Assembly: GCA_037447655.1 (NCBI GenBank)
Contig: JBBHKE010002977.1
Coordinates: forward strand, 33,832-97,831
Direction of reading: 5' to 3'
From: Zygnema cylindricum
Taxonomy: Eukaryota > Streptophyta > Zygnematophyceae > Zygnematales > Zygnemataceae
Length of the DNA stretch: 64,000 nucleotides
Position 1 is the stretch's first letter; each line of letters begins with the position of its first letter. The notes under the pieces are model-generated. The model saw nothing but the letters and a program-made list of their open reading frames with translations, was not told the DNA's origin and searched no databases. The translations under genes and the position numbers were made by a program. This document shows, in pieces, positions 1 to 12,500 of this stretch.

Positions 1-563
1 TTGCTTAGTCACTTGTGGACAATACCACGTAGTGAACCAACATCGCATATGTACGGTCCACTTAATAATACGTCATTAAAAATAATGCGATCCCTTGAAA
101 ATATCGGCGGACGACGTCCGCCCTCCACGTGTAGCTCGAACCACTGCCGAAATTAAACCGTACTATCCAAACCCTGTTCGTATGAAACCACGTACTTCGC
201 CGTAAATCTCACGTGCCAAATTTAAAGTACACCTGTCAAATACGACTCTCCGTACCGGCGGCGTCCCATTTCATAAATGCGGTCTGTCGCATTATGTTTC
301 GTAAGGCCGGCGTACTTTTTCAAACCCTTCGAATATTTCAAATCGAATCGCGAAGCGATCCGCCATCCATTTTTATTTCGCATCCCGTATTTTTCGTACG
401 CTTCTTCGCGTCACTCAATTTGTACTTTACGTCACCTTAAATTCATCCGTACAATTACCCCCCAATCCACAAATCCATTCGAACCACCATATTACATTCG
501 GTTACTAAGTATGCGAACATGCGAGCGCACGCATGTACGAAAATGAATCTTCCAAAAACAACA
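1..563 (-). repeat. 3' LTR of element F (partial)
   Basis: Ends in ACAACA at 563, directly followed by a pyrimidine run (ctcccccgaag) that is the complement of a polypurine tract. From about 200 to 563 it matches 1700-2044. The outer part extends beyond the window. Confidence 0.75.
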
Positions 564-1601
564 CTCCCCCGAAGATTTAGTTTCGTAAATCCATGACGCC
601 ACGTCATCATCTGTCACACTCCATAGATATCCTGTCACCACTGTCACCTCCTGCTGTCTCCTCCATCTGAATCCGCCAAATGCCTCCGACAGAATTTTCC
701 ACTTGTTCCACCAACGCTTCCGCTGCCTCCATATACCATCCAGATTTCATAATACATAATATATATATATTTTTCATTTTTCAATTACAACAATTTTTCT
801 TTTTCTCACCAATATCTAAATCTGAATCTACTTCCCACAATTCTGTCACCAATCAACTAAGAATTAAAGCCAAAGGATCACACAAATAAAATATCCCCAC
901 TTAAATAACTCCTATCTCACTAAAACAAATTTAGATTTCATTTTTTTTTTCTTTTTCCATTTAATAATCTGATCTCAAAATTTCCCATTAAAAAAAAACA
1001 TAAATCAAAAATATATTTTTCCAAAAACAATTCTACCGAAATAAAACCTTCCACCAAAAATCCCACTTTCCTCAAACTACAAAAACAATTTCCAAATATA
1101 AAAACTTTTCAAATTTTCTAAATTTCTCAATTTCTTACTTAATCCCACAAATAATAAAATCATTAAAAATAAATAAAAATAGAATCCACATCCTTAATCT
1201 TTCACCAAATGCCACAACTCCACCTTTCGGATCTCTCTCCCCCAAATGTCGCATCTCCACCTTCCACATCTCTCCCCCAAATGTCGAATCTCCACCAAAT
1301 GTCAAAACTTAACTTCTCGAATCTAAACATGTATTTTTCCAAAAATAAAATATCATTTCTCAAAATAAATCATTTTCATTGAGGGTAGACATTTCGGCAC
1401 TGTCACTAAGTTAACCCTTGTGGCGATGCAAGATTAAACTCGCCACATACCAACACTATGATAAGGCTGATCTCATGGGTACACAGACACCATTACTGCA
1501 ATACAACCAGCAAGAACAAAATTAACCCTCTACAATGCGTGTGACACAATCCTATCTCCACTTAACCTAACATATGATAGATGGGGTGTGGGCCCATAAC
1601 C
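564..1601 (-). other. Internal region of element F, no coding capacity seen
   Basis: About 1 kb of very AT-rich sequence. I see no Gag, zinc-knuckle or polymerase motif on either strand. After the PBS the conserved gag opening reads Q-V-M-G-P-H-P and soon meets a stop, so this is the residue of a gag start with the body lost. Confidence 0.6.
1590..1601 (-). promoter_or_regulatory. Primer-binding site (half-tRNA-iMet type), element F
   Basis: Minus-strand GGTTATGGGCCC directly follows the LTR end. It is complementary to GGGCCCAUAACC of the initiator tRNA-Met anticodon arm. Confidence 0.8.
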
Positions 1602-2044
1602 TGTTGTTCTTTGGTCTAAATAGACCGCAGAAGCCACCCAAACTATCAAACAAAATGTTAAGCAAAGCTAGGCCGATGAACAATCATTTGAAATGCATCC
1701 GTAAATCTCACGTGTCAAATACGACGCTCCGTACCAGCGGCGTCACATTTAATAAATGCGGTCTGTCGCATTATGTTTCGCATGGTCGGCGTACTTTTTC
1801 AAACCCTTCGAATATTTCAAATCAAATCGCGAGCGATCCGCCGTCCATTTTTATTTCCCATTCCGTATTATTCGTACGCTTCTTCGTGTCACTTAATTTG
1901 TACTTTTACGTCACCTTAAATTCATCCGTACAATTACCCCCCAATCCACAAATCCATTCGAACCACCATATTACATCCGGTTACTAAGTATGCGAACACG
2001 CAAGCGCACGCATGTACGAAAATGAATCTTCCAAAAAAACAACA
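1602..2044 (-). repeat. 5' LTR of element F
   Basis: 443 bp with TGTTGT at 1602 and ACAACA at 2044. Flanked on one side by the PBS and on the other by the satellite, which resumes with GTTATCGC. Shorter than its partner, with an internal deletion near the 1602 end. Confidence 0.8.
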
Positions 2045-4421
2045 GTTATCGCTAACAATTTGTTTAATTTAGGTTACAATTCTTGTTATCGCTAACAGTT
2101 ATTTTAATTTATGTGACTTTTTGTGTTATCGCTAACTATTTGTGTAATTTAGGTAACAATTCTTGTTATCGCTAACTGATTTTGTAATTTAGGTAACAAT
2201 TCTTTTTATCGCTAATAGTTTTTGTAATTTAGGTAACAATTCTTGTTATCGCTAACAATTTGTGTAATTTAGGTAACAATTCTTGTTATCGTTAATTGTT
2301 TTTGTAATTTAGGTAACAACTCTTATTGATGCAAACAATTTGTGAAATTAAGGTTACAATTCTTGTTATCGCTAACAATTTGTGTAATTTAGGTAACAAC
2401 TCTTGTTGATGCTAACAATTTGTGTAATTTTGGTTACAATTCTTGTTATCGCTAATAGTTTGAGTAATTTAGGTGACTATTTTTGTTATCGCTAACTGTT
2501 TATGTAATTTAGGTAACAATTCTTGTTATCGCTAACTGTTTTTGTAATTTAGGTAACAATTCTTGTTATTGCTAATATTTTGTGTAATTTAGGTAACAAT
2601 TCTTGTTATCGCTAACTGTTTCTGTAATTTAGGTAACAATTCTTGTTATCGCTTACTGTTTGTGTTATTTAGGTAACAATTCTTGATATCTTTAACAGTT
2701 TGTGTAATTTAGGTGACAAATCTTGTTATCGCTAACTGTTTTTGTAATTTAGGTAATAATAATTGTTAATGCTAACAATTTGTGTAATTTAGGTTAGAAT
2801 TTTTGTTATCTCTAACAGTTTGTGTAATTTAGGTAACAATTCTTGTTATCGCTAACTTTTTGTGTAATTTAGGTAACAATTCTTGTTATTCCTAGCTGTT
2901 TGTGTAATTGAGGTAACAATTTTGTTATCGCTAACAATTTGTGTAATTTAGGAAACAACTCTTGTTGATGCTAACAATTTGTGTAATTTAGGTTAGAATT
3001 CTTGTTATCGCTAACAATTTGTGTAATTTAGGTAATAACTCTTGTTAATGCTAACAATTTGTGTAATTTAGGTAACAATTCTTGATATCGCTAACTATTT
3101 TTGTAATCTAGGTAACAATTCTTGTCATCGCTAACAATTTGTGTAATTTAGGTGACAATTCTTGTTATCGCTAACTGTTTTTGTAATTTAGGTAACAATT
3201 TTTGTTATCGCTAACACTTTTTGTAATTTAGGTAACAATTTTTGTTATCGCTAACAATTTGTGTAATATAGGTAACAGTTTTTGTTATCTTTAACTGTTT
3301 GTGTAATTTCGGTCACAATTTTTGTTATCACTAACTGTTTTTGTAAATTAGGTATCATTTTTTGTTAATACTAACAATTTGTGTAATTTAGGTTACAATT
3401 CTTGTTATCGCTAACAGTTTGTGTAATTTAGGTAAATATTATTGTTATCAATAACTGTTTTTGTAATTTAGGAAACAATTTTTGTTATCCTTAACTGTTT
3501 GTGTAATTTAGGTCTTAATTCTTGTTATCGCTAACAATTTGTTTAATTTTGGTTACAATTCTTGTTATCGCTAATAGTTTGTGTAATTTAGGTGACTATT
3601 TGTGTTATCGTTAACTGTTTATGTAATTTAGGAAACAATTATTGTTATCGCTAACTGTTTATTTAATTTAGGTAACAATTCTTGTTATTGCTAATTGTTT
3701 ATGTAATTTAGTTAACAATTATTGTTATCGCTAACTGTTTCTATAATTAAGGTAACAATTCTTGTTATCGGTGATTGTTTGTGTAATTTTGGTAACAAAT
3801 CTTGATATCCCTAACAGTTTGTGTAATTTAGGTGACAAATCTTGTTATCGCTAACTGTTTTTGTAATTTAGGTAATAATTCTTGTTATTGCTAACAGTTT
3901 GTGTAATTTAGGTAACAATTCTTGTTATCGCTAACTGTCTCTGTAATATAGGTAACAATTCTTGTTATCGCTAACTGTTTGTGTAATTTAGGTAACAATT
4001 TTTGATATCCCTAACAGTTTGTGTAATTTAGGTAACAATTCTTGTTAATGCTAACAATTTGTGTTATTTAGGTAACAATATTTGTTATCACTAACTGTTT
4101 TTGTAATTTAGGTAACAATTCTTGTTATCGTTTACTGTTTGTGTAATTTAGGTTACAATTCTTGTTACCGCTAACTGTTTGTATAATTTAGGTAACAATT
4201 CTTGTTATCGCTAACTGTTTGTGTAATTTAGGTAACAATTCTCGTTATCGCTAACAATTTGTATAATTTAGGTAACAATTATTGTTATCGATAATTGTTT
4301 TTGTAATTTAGGTAACAATTATTGTTATCGTTAACAGTTTGTGTAATTTAAGTAACAATTCTTGTTAATGCTAACAATTTGTGTAATTTATGTTATAATT
4401 CTTCTTATCGCTAACAGTTTG
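2045..4421. repeat. 40-bp satellite array, block 1 (about 59 units)
   Basis: Tandem units of 40 bp, about 30% GC. Each contains a dyad TAACAA-TTC-TTGTTA followed by TCGCTAAC and a TTTGTGTAATTTAGG segment. Units differ by scattered substitutions; the phase is kept almost throughout. A common variant has GTTAATGCTAACAA in place of GTTATCGCTAACTG. No genes. Confidence 0.97.
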
Positions 4422-5390
4422 TGTTGTCCATAGCCTATTTCAGCCATGGATTACTCATGGAAACACCCACAGACTACCTCAAGAACAGCTTTGTTTCAGA
4501 CAGCACAGATTACTCCAAACTAAACAGAATCACCTCAATATTCACTAATAAGCCGTATACCATATACACTATAGACTCACAAAGTTACAGCTAAATCCAC
4601 CAAGGCATCTTGAAGATATAGGCTCCAGAGTTTCACAAAAAGAGCTGATAGCTTCACAAACTAACCACTTAGACTGTTCACAGAATCTTACAGAGACACT
4701 GGAATAAAATGAAACTTCACAAACATATAGATTCTATATCATAGAATAACTCCACAAAGTTTCACATGAAAGCACTTAACAGAGTGATCACACCAACAGG
4801 TCAAAGATGCAGAAAACAGTCTGCCATTGCTTTGATAAACTTGACTGCGATACATAAAATAATCTAAGTCCTGCAAGTTATACTCAGAGTACGGAGGCAT
4901 ACCATCCGTACTGTATCTACTCTAATAAACTAATTAGTCAAAAGGACAAACCTCTGTTTTACATAATATTTACACCGCACTCTTCGTATGTCAAAAACCA
5001 AGCTACCACTAAGCAACTACTAAGCTACCACTACTGTACAATCATCATTACTCGAAATCTATCCTAGTCATATTATCCACAGCTGCGCTAGCTGCGCTGG
5101 CTGCGCTGGCTGTGCTTGTCCGTACGGATCATACAAATAGCCGCAGCTACGTTGACTTAACTGCGTCGCAGCTCCGCCGTACCGGCGGCGCTTATTCCAA
5201 CATTCCGTTTATTTTACATCGGATCGCTTCGCGATCCGCCGTCCATTTGTCACAACTTGTTCACACCACTCAATATATCAATCCGATCGCTCCCCTAATC
5301 CGTGAATATATTCAAACCTCCATATTAAATCCAATTAGCAGTTACGGGCAAACTGTCTCGTACGCACGAAACTGACTTTTCAAAACAACA
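4422..5390 (-). repeat. 3' LTR of element D
   Basis: TGTTGT at 4422 and ACAACA at 5390. Matches 8598-9558 along its length with substitutions and small indels, including one extra copy of a GCGCTGGCT-type repeat near 5085-5115. Followed by the PPT complement ctccctcgaaa. Confidence 0.9.
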
Positions 5391-6291
5391 CTCCCTCGAA
5401 AATTTAGTTTCGTGCACCCATAAAATATGCAGCGTGTAATGCTATGTTGCTACGCTGCGCTAGTTTGACAACGTAGCGCAATATAAATACAAAGTGCAGC
5501 GTGTACTGCTATGCTGCTACGCTCGCTAGTTGGACATCGCAGTCCAAGCTGCTTCTCTTTTTCACCCTTAATTTCCTCCTCATAACCTCATCTACTGAGA
5601 CTAAATCTTTTAAATTCTACACTCCCCTAAAGCTTTAGACTCAGTAGTCTATGTTGTATGCAAATATTTCCACTCTAATGGATAAACAAAAAAAATATCT
5701 TAATATTTAAAATTTTGTATCAACCTCCACTGTTCATCATACAAGAATTTGAGCAAAAACAACATATCACCACTGCTTTGCCGACGTCGCCATTGCTTCT
5801 GCTGCCCTCTGCCAATTCCCATTCGGTTGTTGCCTTCTTGTAAATAATGTCCTGTAATAGCTCCCCTTACGCCGTAAATGCATAACCCTTGAAGATTTAG
5901 TTGCGTGCACCTGCAATAGAATAATCAGCGTGTAAGTGTCATACACCACCACTCCTTTCGTTGCGCCGCTATGTTATGTTGCTGTTCCCGACGCGCACTT
6001 CTTTCGATGATTCTCCACTGCTTTTGCTGCGCTCTGCCATGTCTTTCAAAATTTTCCTTCCTGAACAAGTCATTGCTTCCACTACCTCCTTCGTCTTCAA
6101 AAAATTCATAAATAAATCTTTTTGTTTCTTTTCAACTAACTCAACAAGGAAGATTACAAATCTAAAATCCTACCAAAAATAAATTGAATGCCAAACGAAG
6201 TTGTCTTTATAAGACATGCCTGTAATATAAGTTTCTCCAAAATTAAGATTTCTCTAAATTCACATTTTAAAAATAAAGGTCCTCCAGAAAA
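5391..6291 (-). other. 3' internal non-coding region of element D
   Basis: About 900 bp between the end of the Gag tail and the 3' LTR. It contains repeated 'caccactgct..gct' stretches also seen in element E at 31800-31900. A second polypurine-like tract complement (ctcccctaaagcttt) near 5622-5636 is identical to the tract used by families A and C. No protein family recognised. Confidence 0.5.
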
Positions 6292-6465
6292 TCATTTCTC
6301 CCGCTCTCTTATCTTGATCACTTTCTGAGCATGTTTACTTCTACCCTTAATCCTTTGAATATAACATCTTCTTTTTGTTCTCTTCATGATCTTTTGTCTT
6401 GTTTGAAGGTTTGCATTTCTGTCACAATTTTTTACTCGTTTAATGTCAAAAAAATTGGTTTTCTG
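6292..6465 (-). pseudogene. Lys/Arg-rich C-terminal tail of element D Gag (separated by solo LTR)
   Basis: The minus-strand frame carries a dense basic stretch (QKIMKRTKRRCY, then KGRSKHAQKVIK) corresponding to the basic end of the E Gag frame (KKTKKRSRSKK, then RRKHVQKMVK). The B solo LTR splits it from the rest of gag at 6466; in the uninserted element it would be the C-terminus. A basic tail on a Gag-only protein could act in nucleic-acid binding or nuclear entry; that is inference. Confidence 0.55.
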
Positions 6466-7174
6466 TATTGAAAAGTAAGCTTTAGTAAGTCTTAGAAATT
6501 TGAGTCTAGGACTTAGAATATTTTTGAATACCAACTGTTCAATATTTACCAAATTTAGTGTGGATTTTTTGTAGTATCTACACGAATTGATATCTTTAAG
6601 TTAATTAGTGTGTAGGGCCGCCAATGAATGTAGACGTGATAAGAATCACCCGGATTTTTAGGGTATAGATACTGTTAGTGGACAATTCTGGTCCAAACAC
6701 TTAGATTTTGTCAGTAGGGTGTCTGGTGGACCATGTACATACGTTTTGGATGTTTTTTAGATATTTTAGATGTTTTCTAGATCTTTTAAGATGTTTCGTA
6801 GATCTTTTGAGTATTTAGTTCAATTAGGATTGATTAATTCCACACAGAATGTACATTTTACACAAGAATTAAGGAAATGAGAGCACTGAGTGCAGTTTAA
6901 GGTGTTTTATGCTCTATTGTCTCTAATTTGCTTGTAGTACATGTTTGTTTGGTTGAAAGACCTCTTTTGTTTGGAGTAACATATCTTACACTATAGATCT
7001 AGTCTTTTAGGCATTTCTCTTTGGGTTTGCTTCCGCTAACATGTCTGATAATGGCTCAACTCCTATTGCAAGTGCTCCTATTAGCCCTAGTGCTCCACCT
7101 GCTCCTGCTGGTGCAAGTGTGACTCCTAGTGTGAGTGGATCACAGCCGAGTCTTAATGCCCATGACCTTCAACA
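6466..7174 (+). mobile_element. Solo LTR of family B, with perfect target-site duplication
   Basis: 709 bp starting TATTGAAAAG and ending CCTTCAACA. It matches the LTR of the B element at 47203-47912. It is flanked by the 5-bp direct repeat TTCTG (6461-6465 and 7175-7179), which fixes both ends. The reading frame that starts gag in B (codons M-S-D-N-G) lies near 7040, inside the LTR. A solo LTR normally results from recombination between the two LTRs of a full insertion. The insertion broke the D gag gene and is younger than D. Confidence 0.92.
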
Positions 7175-7306
7175 TTCTGTTTCACCTTTATATTTTTCTC
7201 CATAGATTTGCTACTTCCATCAACTTCATTCATCTGAGAAATTTTAATTTTGATTCTTCTTCTTTTCAGCTGCACTCTTTTAACTTTTGCATTTCTGTTA
7301 CATTTT

Positions 7307-8623
7307 TCACTCCCACAAACTTCTTTCCTCACTCCAATTTTCTTTAGTTAACAAACTTTCTTGTAAGCAATTTTCACTCACATATTTTCCATTTGATAAG
7401 GTCACAGAAATCGTGTCCTTCTCTCTTTCGTCGTTCACCACACTATCTTTGGTGACATAACTCCTTCCACCAGTTTCCACATTATACACCTCATTCCTAA
7501 TTCCAATTTTCTTCATATTTTCGCCCGGTCCTTCTAGAAAAACTGGGTTTAGTTTATTAGTCTTTATGTGAAAGTATTTTTTGGCTTCCACTTCCAACTG
7601 ACCTTCACTTCCTCTAATTTATTTTACTTCAAACAACTCTTCCTCCTATAACTCTTTGTTACTCACCAATCTGACGTCTGGAAAAGTGAGAGACACCAAA
7701 TCCTTTTCTGTCACCTCCTCCTTTACTCCATTCCACGCAACACAGAAGGTCGGTAAATACATAAATTCGTCAACACACAGTGTATGCCTTTTGTCATTTG
7801 TCGAGTCTTGTCTTTCACTCACGAAAGCACTTGATTCTTTTCTTGTTGGGGTTCGAACTAGGGTGTTGTCCCATCCATCTCTGAAATTCCATGTAACACA
7901 TACACTTTTATACGATGGACATACCGTGAAGGTATGTCCTAAATCATTACAGTAAAAACAATTCTTTGGCCGATCTCCGAACTCACTATTACCTTTAAAT
8001 TTCTGAAACTGAGACTTAGATTCCTTTATATTCCTTTCACTTGATAAAACCTTTCTATTAGCCTCTTCATCTAGAATAACTCGTCTAGCTACAGTTATAT
8101 TCCAGTCATTTTTATTAATTAAAGTCAATCGATCTAGTGCAGTCTTATATTCTTTAGGTAGACTTCTCATTAACAAGATAGCTTGTTGAGCATCTGTAAA
8201 GTTTCCTCCTGCCAAATCATTTTCTGCAAATAATACTTGTAAGTCAATACATTGTTTCTCCATAGTCCCTCCTACATACTTGTGTTAAACTATTTTGGTA
8301 ACACTGCTAAGCCAATGATATAAAGAGATCTTTGCATACATACTTTCTAAGCACTTCCATAATTCAGCTGCCTTTTTGAAACTTAGATATGACATTACTA
8401 AATCCTCAGTCAAGGAGTTCTTGATAACCCTTAAACACTCATGATTTTTCCTTTTCCATCCATTTGATGTTTCGGCCAAGGTACCGTCCACCACGTCCAT
8501 TAGCTCCATCATCTCGAAGTAGCTCTCGAGTGCACACTTCCAGTAGTGATATTATGATCCATCAAAGATAGGTAGCCATGGGTGTGGGCCCATAACCTGT
8601 TGTCCATAGCCTATTTCAGCCAT
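7307..8623 (-). pseudogene. gag pseudogene of element D
   Basis: One minus-strand frame starting at an ATG inside the 5' LTR (8623-8621; MAEIGYGQQVMGP). It is closed by in-frame stops at 8552-8554 (where E has Glu), 8285-8287 (again where E has Glu) and 7646-7648 (CAG to TAG by comparison with E). Recognisable parts are an N-terminal helical copia-type Gag region (MDVVDG, then LWKCLESMY), a middle region (AILLMRSLPKEYK) and a CCHC zinc knuckle with spacing CX2CX4HX4C (residues C-F-Y-C...H...C near 7940-7980). It then runs into a charged C-terminal region unrelated to protease. Gag would form virus-like particles and bind element RNA. Inactive as read. Confidence 0.85.
8586..8597 (-). promoter_or_regulatory. 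Primer-binding site, element D
   Basis: Minus-strand GGTTATGGGCCC directly after the ACAACA LTR end. Complementary to the initiator tRNA-Met anticodon arm and read in the gag frame as part of Q-V-M-G-P. Confidence 0.85.
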
Positions 8624-9558
8624 GGATTACTCATGGAAACACCCACAGACTACCTCAAGAACAGCTGTGTTTCAGACAGCACAGATTACTTCAAACTGAA
8701 CAGAATCACCTCAAAATTCAACAATAAGCAGTATACCATTTACACTATAGACTCCCAAAGTTACAGCTAAATCCACCAAGGCATCTAGAAGATATAGGCC
8801 CCAGAGTTTCACAAAAACAGCTGACAGCTTCACAAACTAACCACTTAGACTGCTCACAGAATCTTACAGAGATACTGGAATATAATGAAACATCTCACAC
8901 ATATAGATTCTATATCATAGAATAACTCCACAAAGTTTCACATGAAAGCACCAAACAAAGTGATCACACCAACAGGTCAAAGATGCAGAAAACAGTCTGC
9001 CATTGCTTTGATAAACTTGACTGCGATACATAAAATAATCTAAGTCCTGCAAGTTATACTCAGAGTACGGAGGCATACCATCCGTACTGTATCTACTCTA
9101 ATAAACTAATTATTCAAAAGGACAAACCTCTGTTTTACATAATATTTACACCGCACTCTTCGTATGTCAGAAACCAAGCTACCACTAAGCAACTACTAAG
9201 CTACCACTACTGTACAATCATCATTACTCGAAATCTATCCTAGTCATATTATCCACAGCTGCGCTGGCTGCGCTGGCTGCGCTTGTCCGTACGGATCATA
9301 CAAATAGCCGCAGCTACGTTGACTTAACTGCGTCGCAGCTCCGCCGTACCGGCGACGCTTATTCCAACATTACGTTTATTTTACATCGGATCACTTCGCG
9401 ATCCGCCGTCCACTTGTCACAGCTTGTTCACACCACTCAATTATATCAATCCGATCGCTCTCCCAATTCGTGAATCTATTCAAACCTCCATATTAAATCC
9501 AATTAGCACTTACGGGCAAACTATCTCGTACGCACGAAACTGACTTTTCAAAACAACA
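8598..9558 (-). repeat. 5' LTR of element D
   Basis: 961 bp, TGTTGT at 8598 and ACAACA at 9558, paired with 4422-5390. It contains the first codons of gag (ATG at 8623-8621). Confidence 0.9.
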
Positions 9559-12500
9559 GTAATTTGGGTAACAATTCTTGTTATCGCTAACTGTTTGTGT
9601 AATTTAGGTAACAATTCTTGTTATCGCTAATAGTTTGTGTAATATAGGTAATATTTCTTGTTATCGCTAACTGTTTGTGTAATATAGGTAACAATTCTTG
9701 TTATCGCTAATTGTTTGTGTAATTTAGGTAACAATTCTTGCATCGATAACAATTTGTGTAATTTAGGTAACAATTATTGTTATCGATAATTATTTGTGTA
9801 ATTTAGGTAACAATTATTGTTATCGCTAACAATTTGTGTAATTTAGGTTACAATTCTTGTTATCACTAACAGTTAGTTTAATTTAGGTAACAATTCTTGT
9901 TATCGCTAACTGTTTATGTAATTTAGGTAACAATTCTTGTTATCGCTAACTGTTTGTGTAATTTAGGTAACAATTCTTGTTATCGCTAACTGTTTGTGTA
10001 ATTTAGGTAACAAATCTTGTTATCGCTAATTTTTTTGTAATTATTGGTAAAAATTTATTTTATCACTAACTGTTTGTGTAATTTAGGTAACAATTCTTGT
10101 TATCGCAAACAATTTGTGTAATTTAGATAACAATTCTTATTATGGCTTTGTGTAATTTAGGTAACAATTCTTGTTAATGCTAACAATTTGTGTAATTTTG
10201 GTTGACAATTTGTGTTATCGCTAACTGTTTTGTAATTTAGGTAACAATTCTTGTTATCGCTAAATGTTTTGTAGTTTAGGTAACATTTATTGTTATTGCT
10301 AATAGTTTGTGTAATTTAGGTAACAATTCTTGTTATCGCTAACTGTTTGTGTAATTTAGGTAACAATTATTGATATCCCTAATAGTTTGTGTAATTTAGG
10401 TAACAATTCTTGTTAAAGCTAACAATTTGTGTAATTTAGGTTACAATTCTTGTTATCGCTAAGTGTTTTTGTAATTTAGGTAACAATTTTTTTTATCGCT
10501 AACAATTTTTGTAACTTAGGTAACAATTCTTGTTATCGCTAATTTTTTGTAATTTTTTGTATCGATTCTTGTTAATGCTAACACTTTGTGTAATTTAGGT
10601 TAAAATTCTTGATATCCCTAACAGTTTGTGTAATTTAGGTTACAATTCTTGTTAATGCTAACAATTTGTGTAATTTAGGTAACAATTCTTGTTATCGCTA
10701 AGTGTTTTTGTAATTTAGGTAACACTTCTCTTTATCGCTAACAAGTTTTGTAACCTAGGTAACAATTCTTGTTATCGCTAACTGTTTTCGTAATTTAGGT
10801 AACAATTCTTGTTATCGCTAACTGTTTGTGTAATTTAGGTGACAATTCTTGTCATCGATAACAATTTGTGTAATTTAGGTAACAATTCTTGTTATCGATA
10901 ATTGTTTGTGTAATTTAGGTAACAATTATTGTTATCGCTAATAGTTTGTGTAATTTAAGTAACAATTTTTGTTAATGCTAACAATTTGTGTAATTTAGGT
11001 TACAATTCTCCTTATCACTAACAGTTAGTTTAATTTAGGTAACAATTCTTGTTATCGCTAAATTTTGTGTAATTTAGGTAACAATTCTTGTTATCGCTAA
11101 CATTTTATGTAATTTAGGTAACAATTCTTTTTATCGCTAACAATTTGTGTAATTAAGGTAACAATTTATTTTATCGCTATTTTTTTATTTATTTTTGGTT
11201 AGAATTCTTGTTATTGCTTACAATTTGTGTAATTTAGGTTAGAATTTTTGTTATCTCTAACAGTTTGTGTAATTTAGGTAACAATTCTAGTTATCGCTAA
11301 CTGTTTGTGTAATTTAGGTAACAATTCTTGTTAATTCTAACAATTTGTGTAATTTAGGTAACAATTCTTGTTATTGCTATCAAATTGTGTAATTTAGGTA
11401 ACAATTCTTGTTATCGCTAACTGTTTGTGTAAATTTAGTTAACAATTCTTATTAATTCAAACAATTTGTGTAATTAAGGTTGAATTCTTGTAATCGCTAA
11501 CAGTTTGTGTAATTTAGGTAACAATTCTTGTTATCTCTAATAGCTTGTGTAATTTAGGTAACAATTCCTATTAACCTTATAAGTTTGTGTAATATAGGTA
11601 ACAATTCTTATTAATGCAAACAATTTGTGTAATTAAGGTTAGAATTCTTGTTATCGCTAACAATTTGTTTAATTTAGGTGAAAATTCTTGTTATCTCTAA
11701 CTGTTTGTGTAATTTAGGTTAATATTCTTGTAATCGCTTACAATTTGTGTAATTTAGGTAACAATTCTTGTTATTGGTAACTGTATGTGTAATTTAGGTA
11801 ACAATTATTGTTATCGCTAACTATTTTTGTAATTTAGGTAACAATTTTTGATATCACTAACTATTTGTGTAATTAAGGTAACAATTCTTGTTATCTCTAA
11901 CAATTTGTGTAATTTAGGTAACAATTTTTGTTATCGCTAACTGTTTGTGTAATTTAGGTAACAATACTTGTTATCGCTAACTGTTTTTGTAATTTAGGTA
12001 ACCTTTCTTGTTAATGCTAACAATTTGTGTAATTTAGGTTACAATTCTTGTTATCGCTAACAGTTTGTGTACTTTAGGTAACATTTCTTGTTATCGCTCA
12101 CTGTTTTTGGAAAATAGGTAACAATTATTGTTAGCTATAACTAATTGTGTAACCTAGTTAACAATTCTTGTTATCGCTAACTCTTTGTGTAATTTAGGTC
12201 ACAATTATTGTTATCGCTAACAGTTTGTGTAATTTAGGTAACAATTTTTGTTATCGATAACTGTTTGTGTAATTTAGGTTACAATTCTGCTTATCGCTAA
12301 CAGTTTGTGTAATTTAGGTAACAATTCTTGTTATCGCTAACTGTTTGTGTAATTTAGGTAACAATTCTTGTTAACGCTAACTGTTGGTGTAATTTAGGTA
12401 ACAATTCTTGTTATCTCTAACTGTTTTTGTAATTTAGGAAACAATTTATGTTATCCTAACTGTTTGTGTAATTTAGGTAACAATTTTTGTTATCGCTAAC

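Larger units (their letters stand above)
1..2044 (-). mobile_element. LTR element F: coding-less copia-type derivative, cut by window start
   Basis: Read on the minus strand, the element has a 5' LTR (1602-2044), a primer-binding site (1590-1601), about 1 kb of internal sequence without a recognisable gag or pol frame, a polypurine tract (complement of 564-578) and a 3' LTR (1-563, entering from outside the window). LTR tips are TGTTGT...ACAACA, as in families A, C, D and E. The 5' LTR (443 bp) is shorter than the visible part of the 3' LTR, so it carries an internal deletion. Bases 1-100 resemble the E LTR, so F is a diverged relative of D/E. The right flank resumes the 40-bp satellite at GTTAT. 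It cannot encode its own proteins and is a non-autonomous derivative. Confidence 0.75.
4422..9558 (-). mobile_element. LTR element D: non-autonomous Gag-only copia-type element with a nested solo LTR
   Basis: Minus-strand order: 5' LTR (8598-9558), PBS (8586-8597), gag pseudogene (8623 to 7307, tail to 6292), a non-coding stretch, PPT (complement of 5391-5405) and 3' LTR (4422-5390). The LTRs are 961 and 969 bp. No protease, integrase, reverse transcriptase or RNase H motif is present. A family-B solo LTR (6466-7174) lies in the 3' part of gag. The element sits in the satellite. Its flanks (GTTTG left, GTAAT right) do not form a target-site duplication, so one end may have been changed by recombination. 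Confidence 0.85.

Noticed and set aside
1-2044. Short frames around 213-546 and 1574-1987
   Set aside because: They lie in LTR sequence of element F; the two similar peptides are simply the two LTR copies.
2045-4421. Regular repeats resembling a CRISPR array
   Set aside because: Units are contiguous 40-bp copies with no unique spacers, in a eukaryotic context with no cas genes.
4422-9558. Target-site duplication for element D
   Set aside because: Flanks GTTTG and GTAAT do not match; no duplication claimed.
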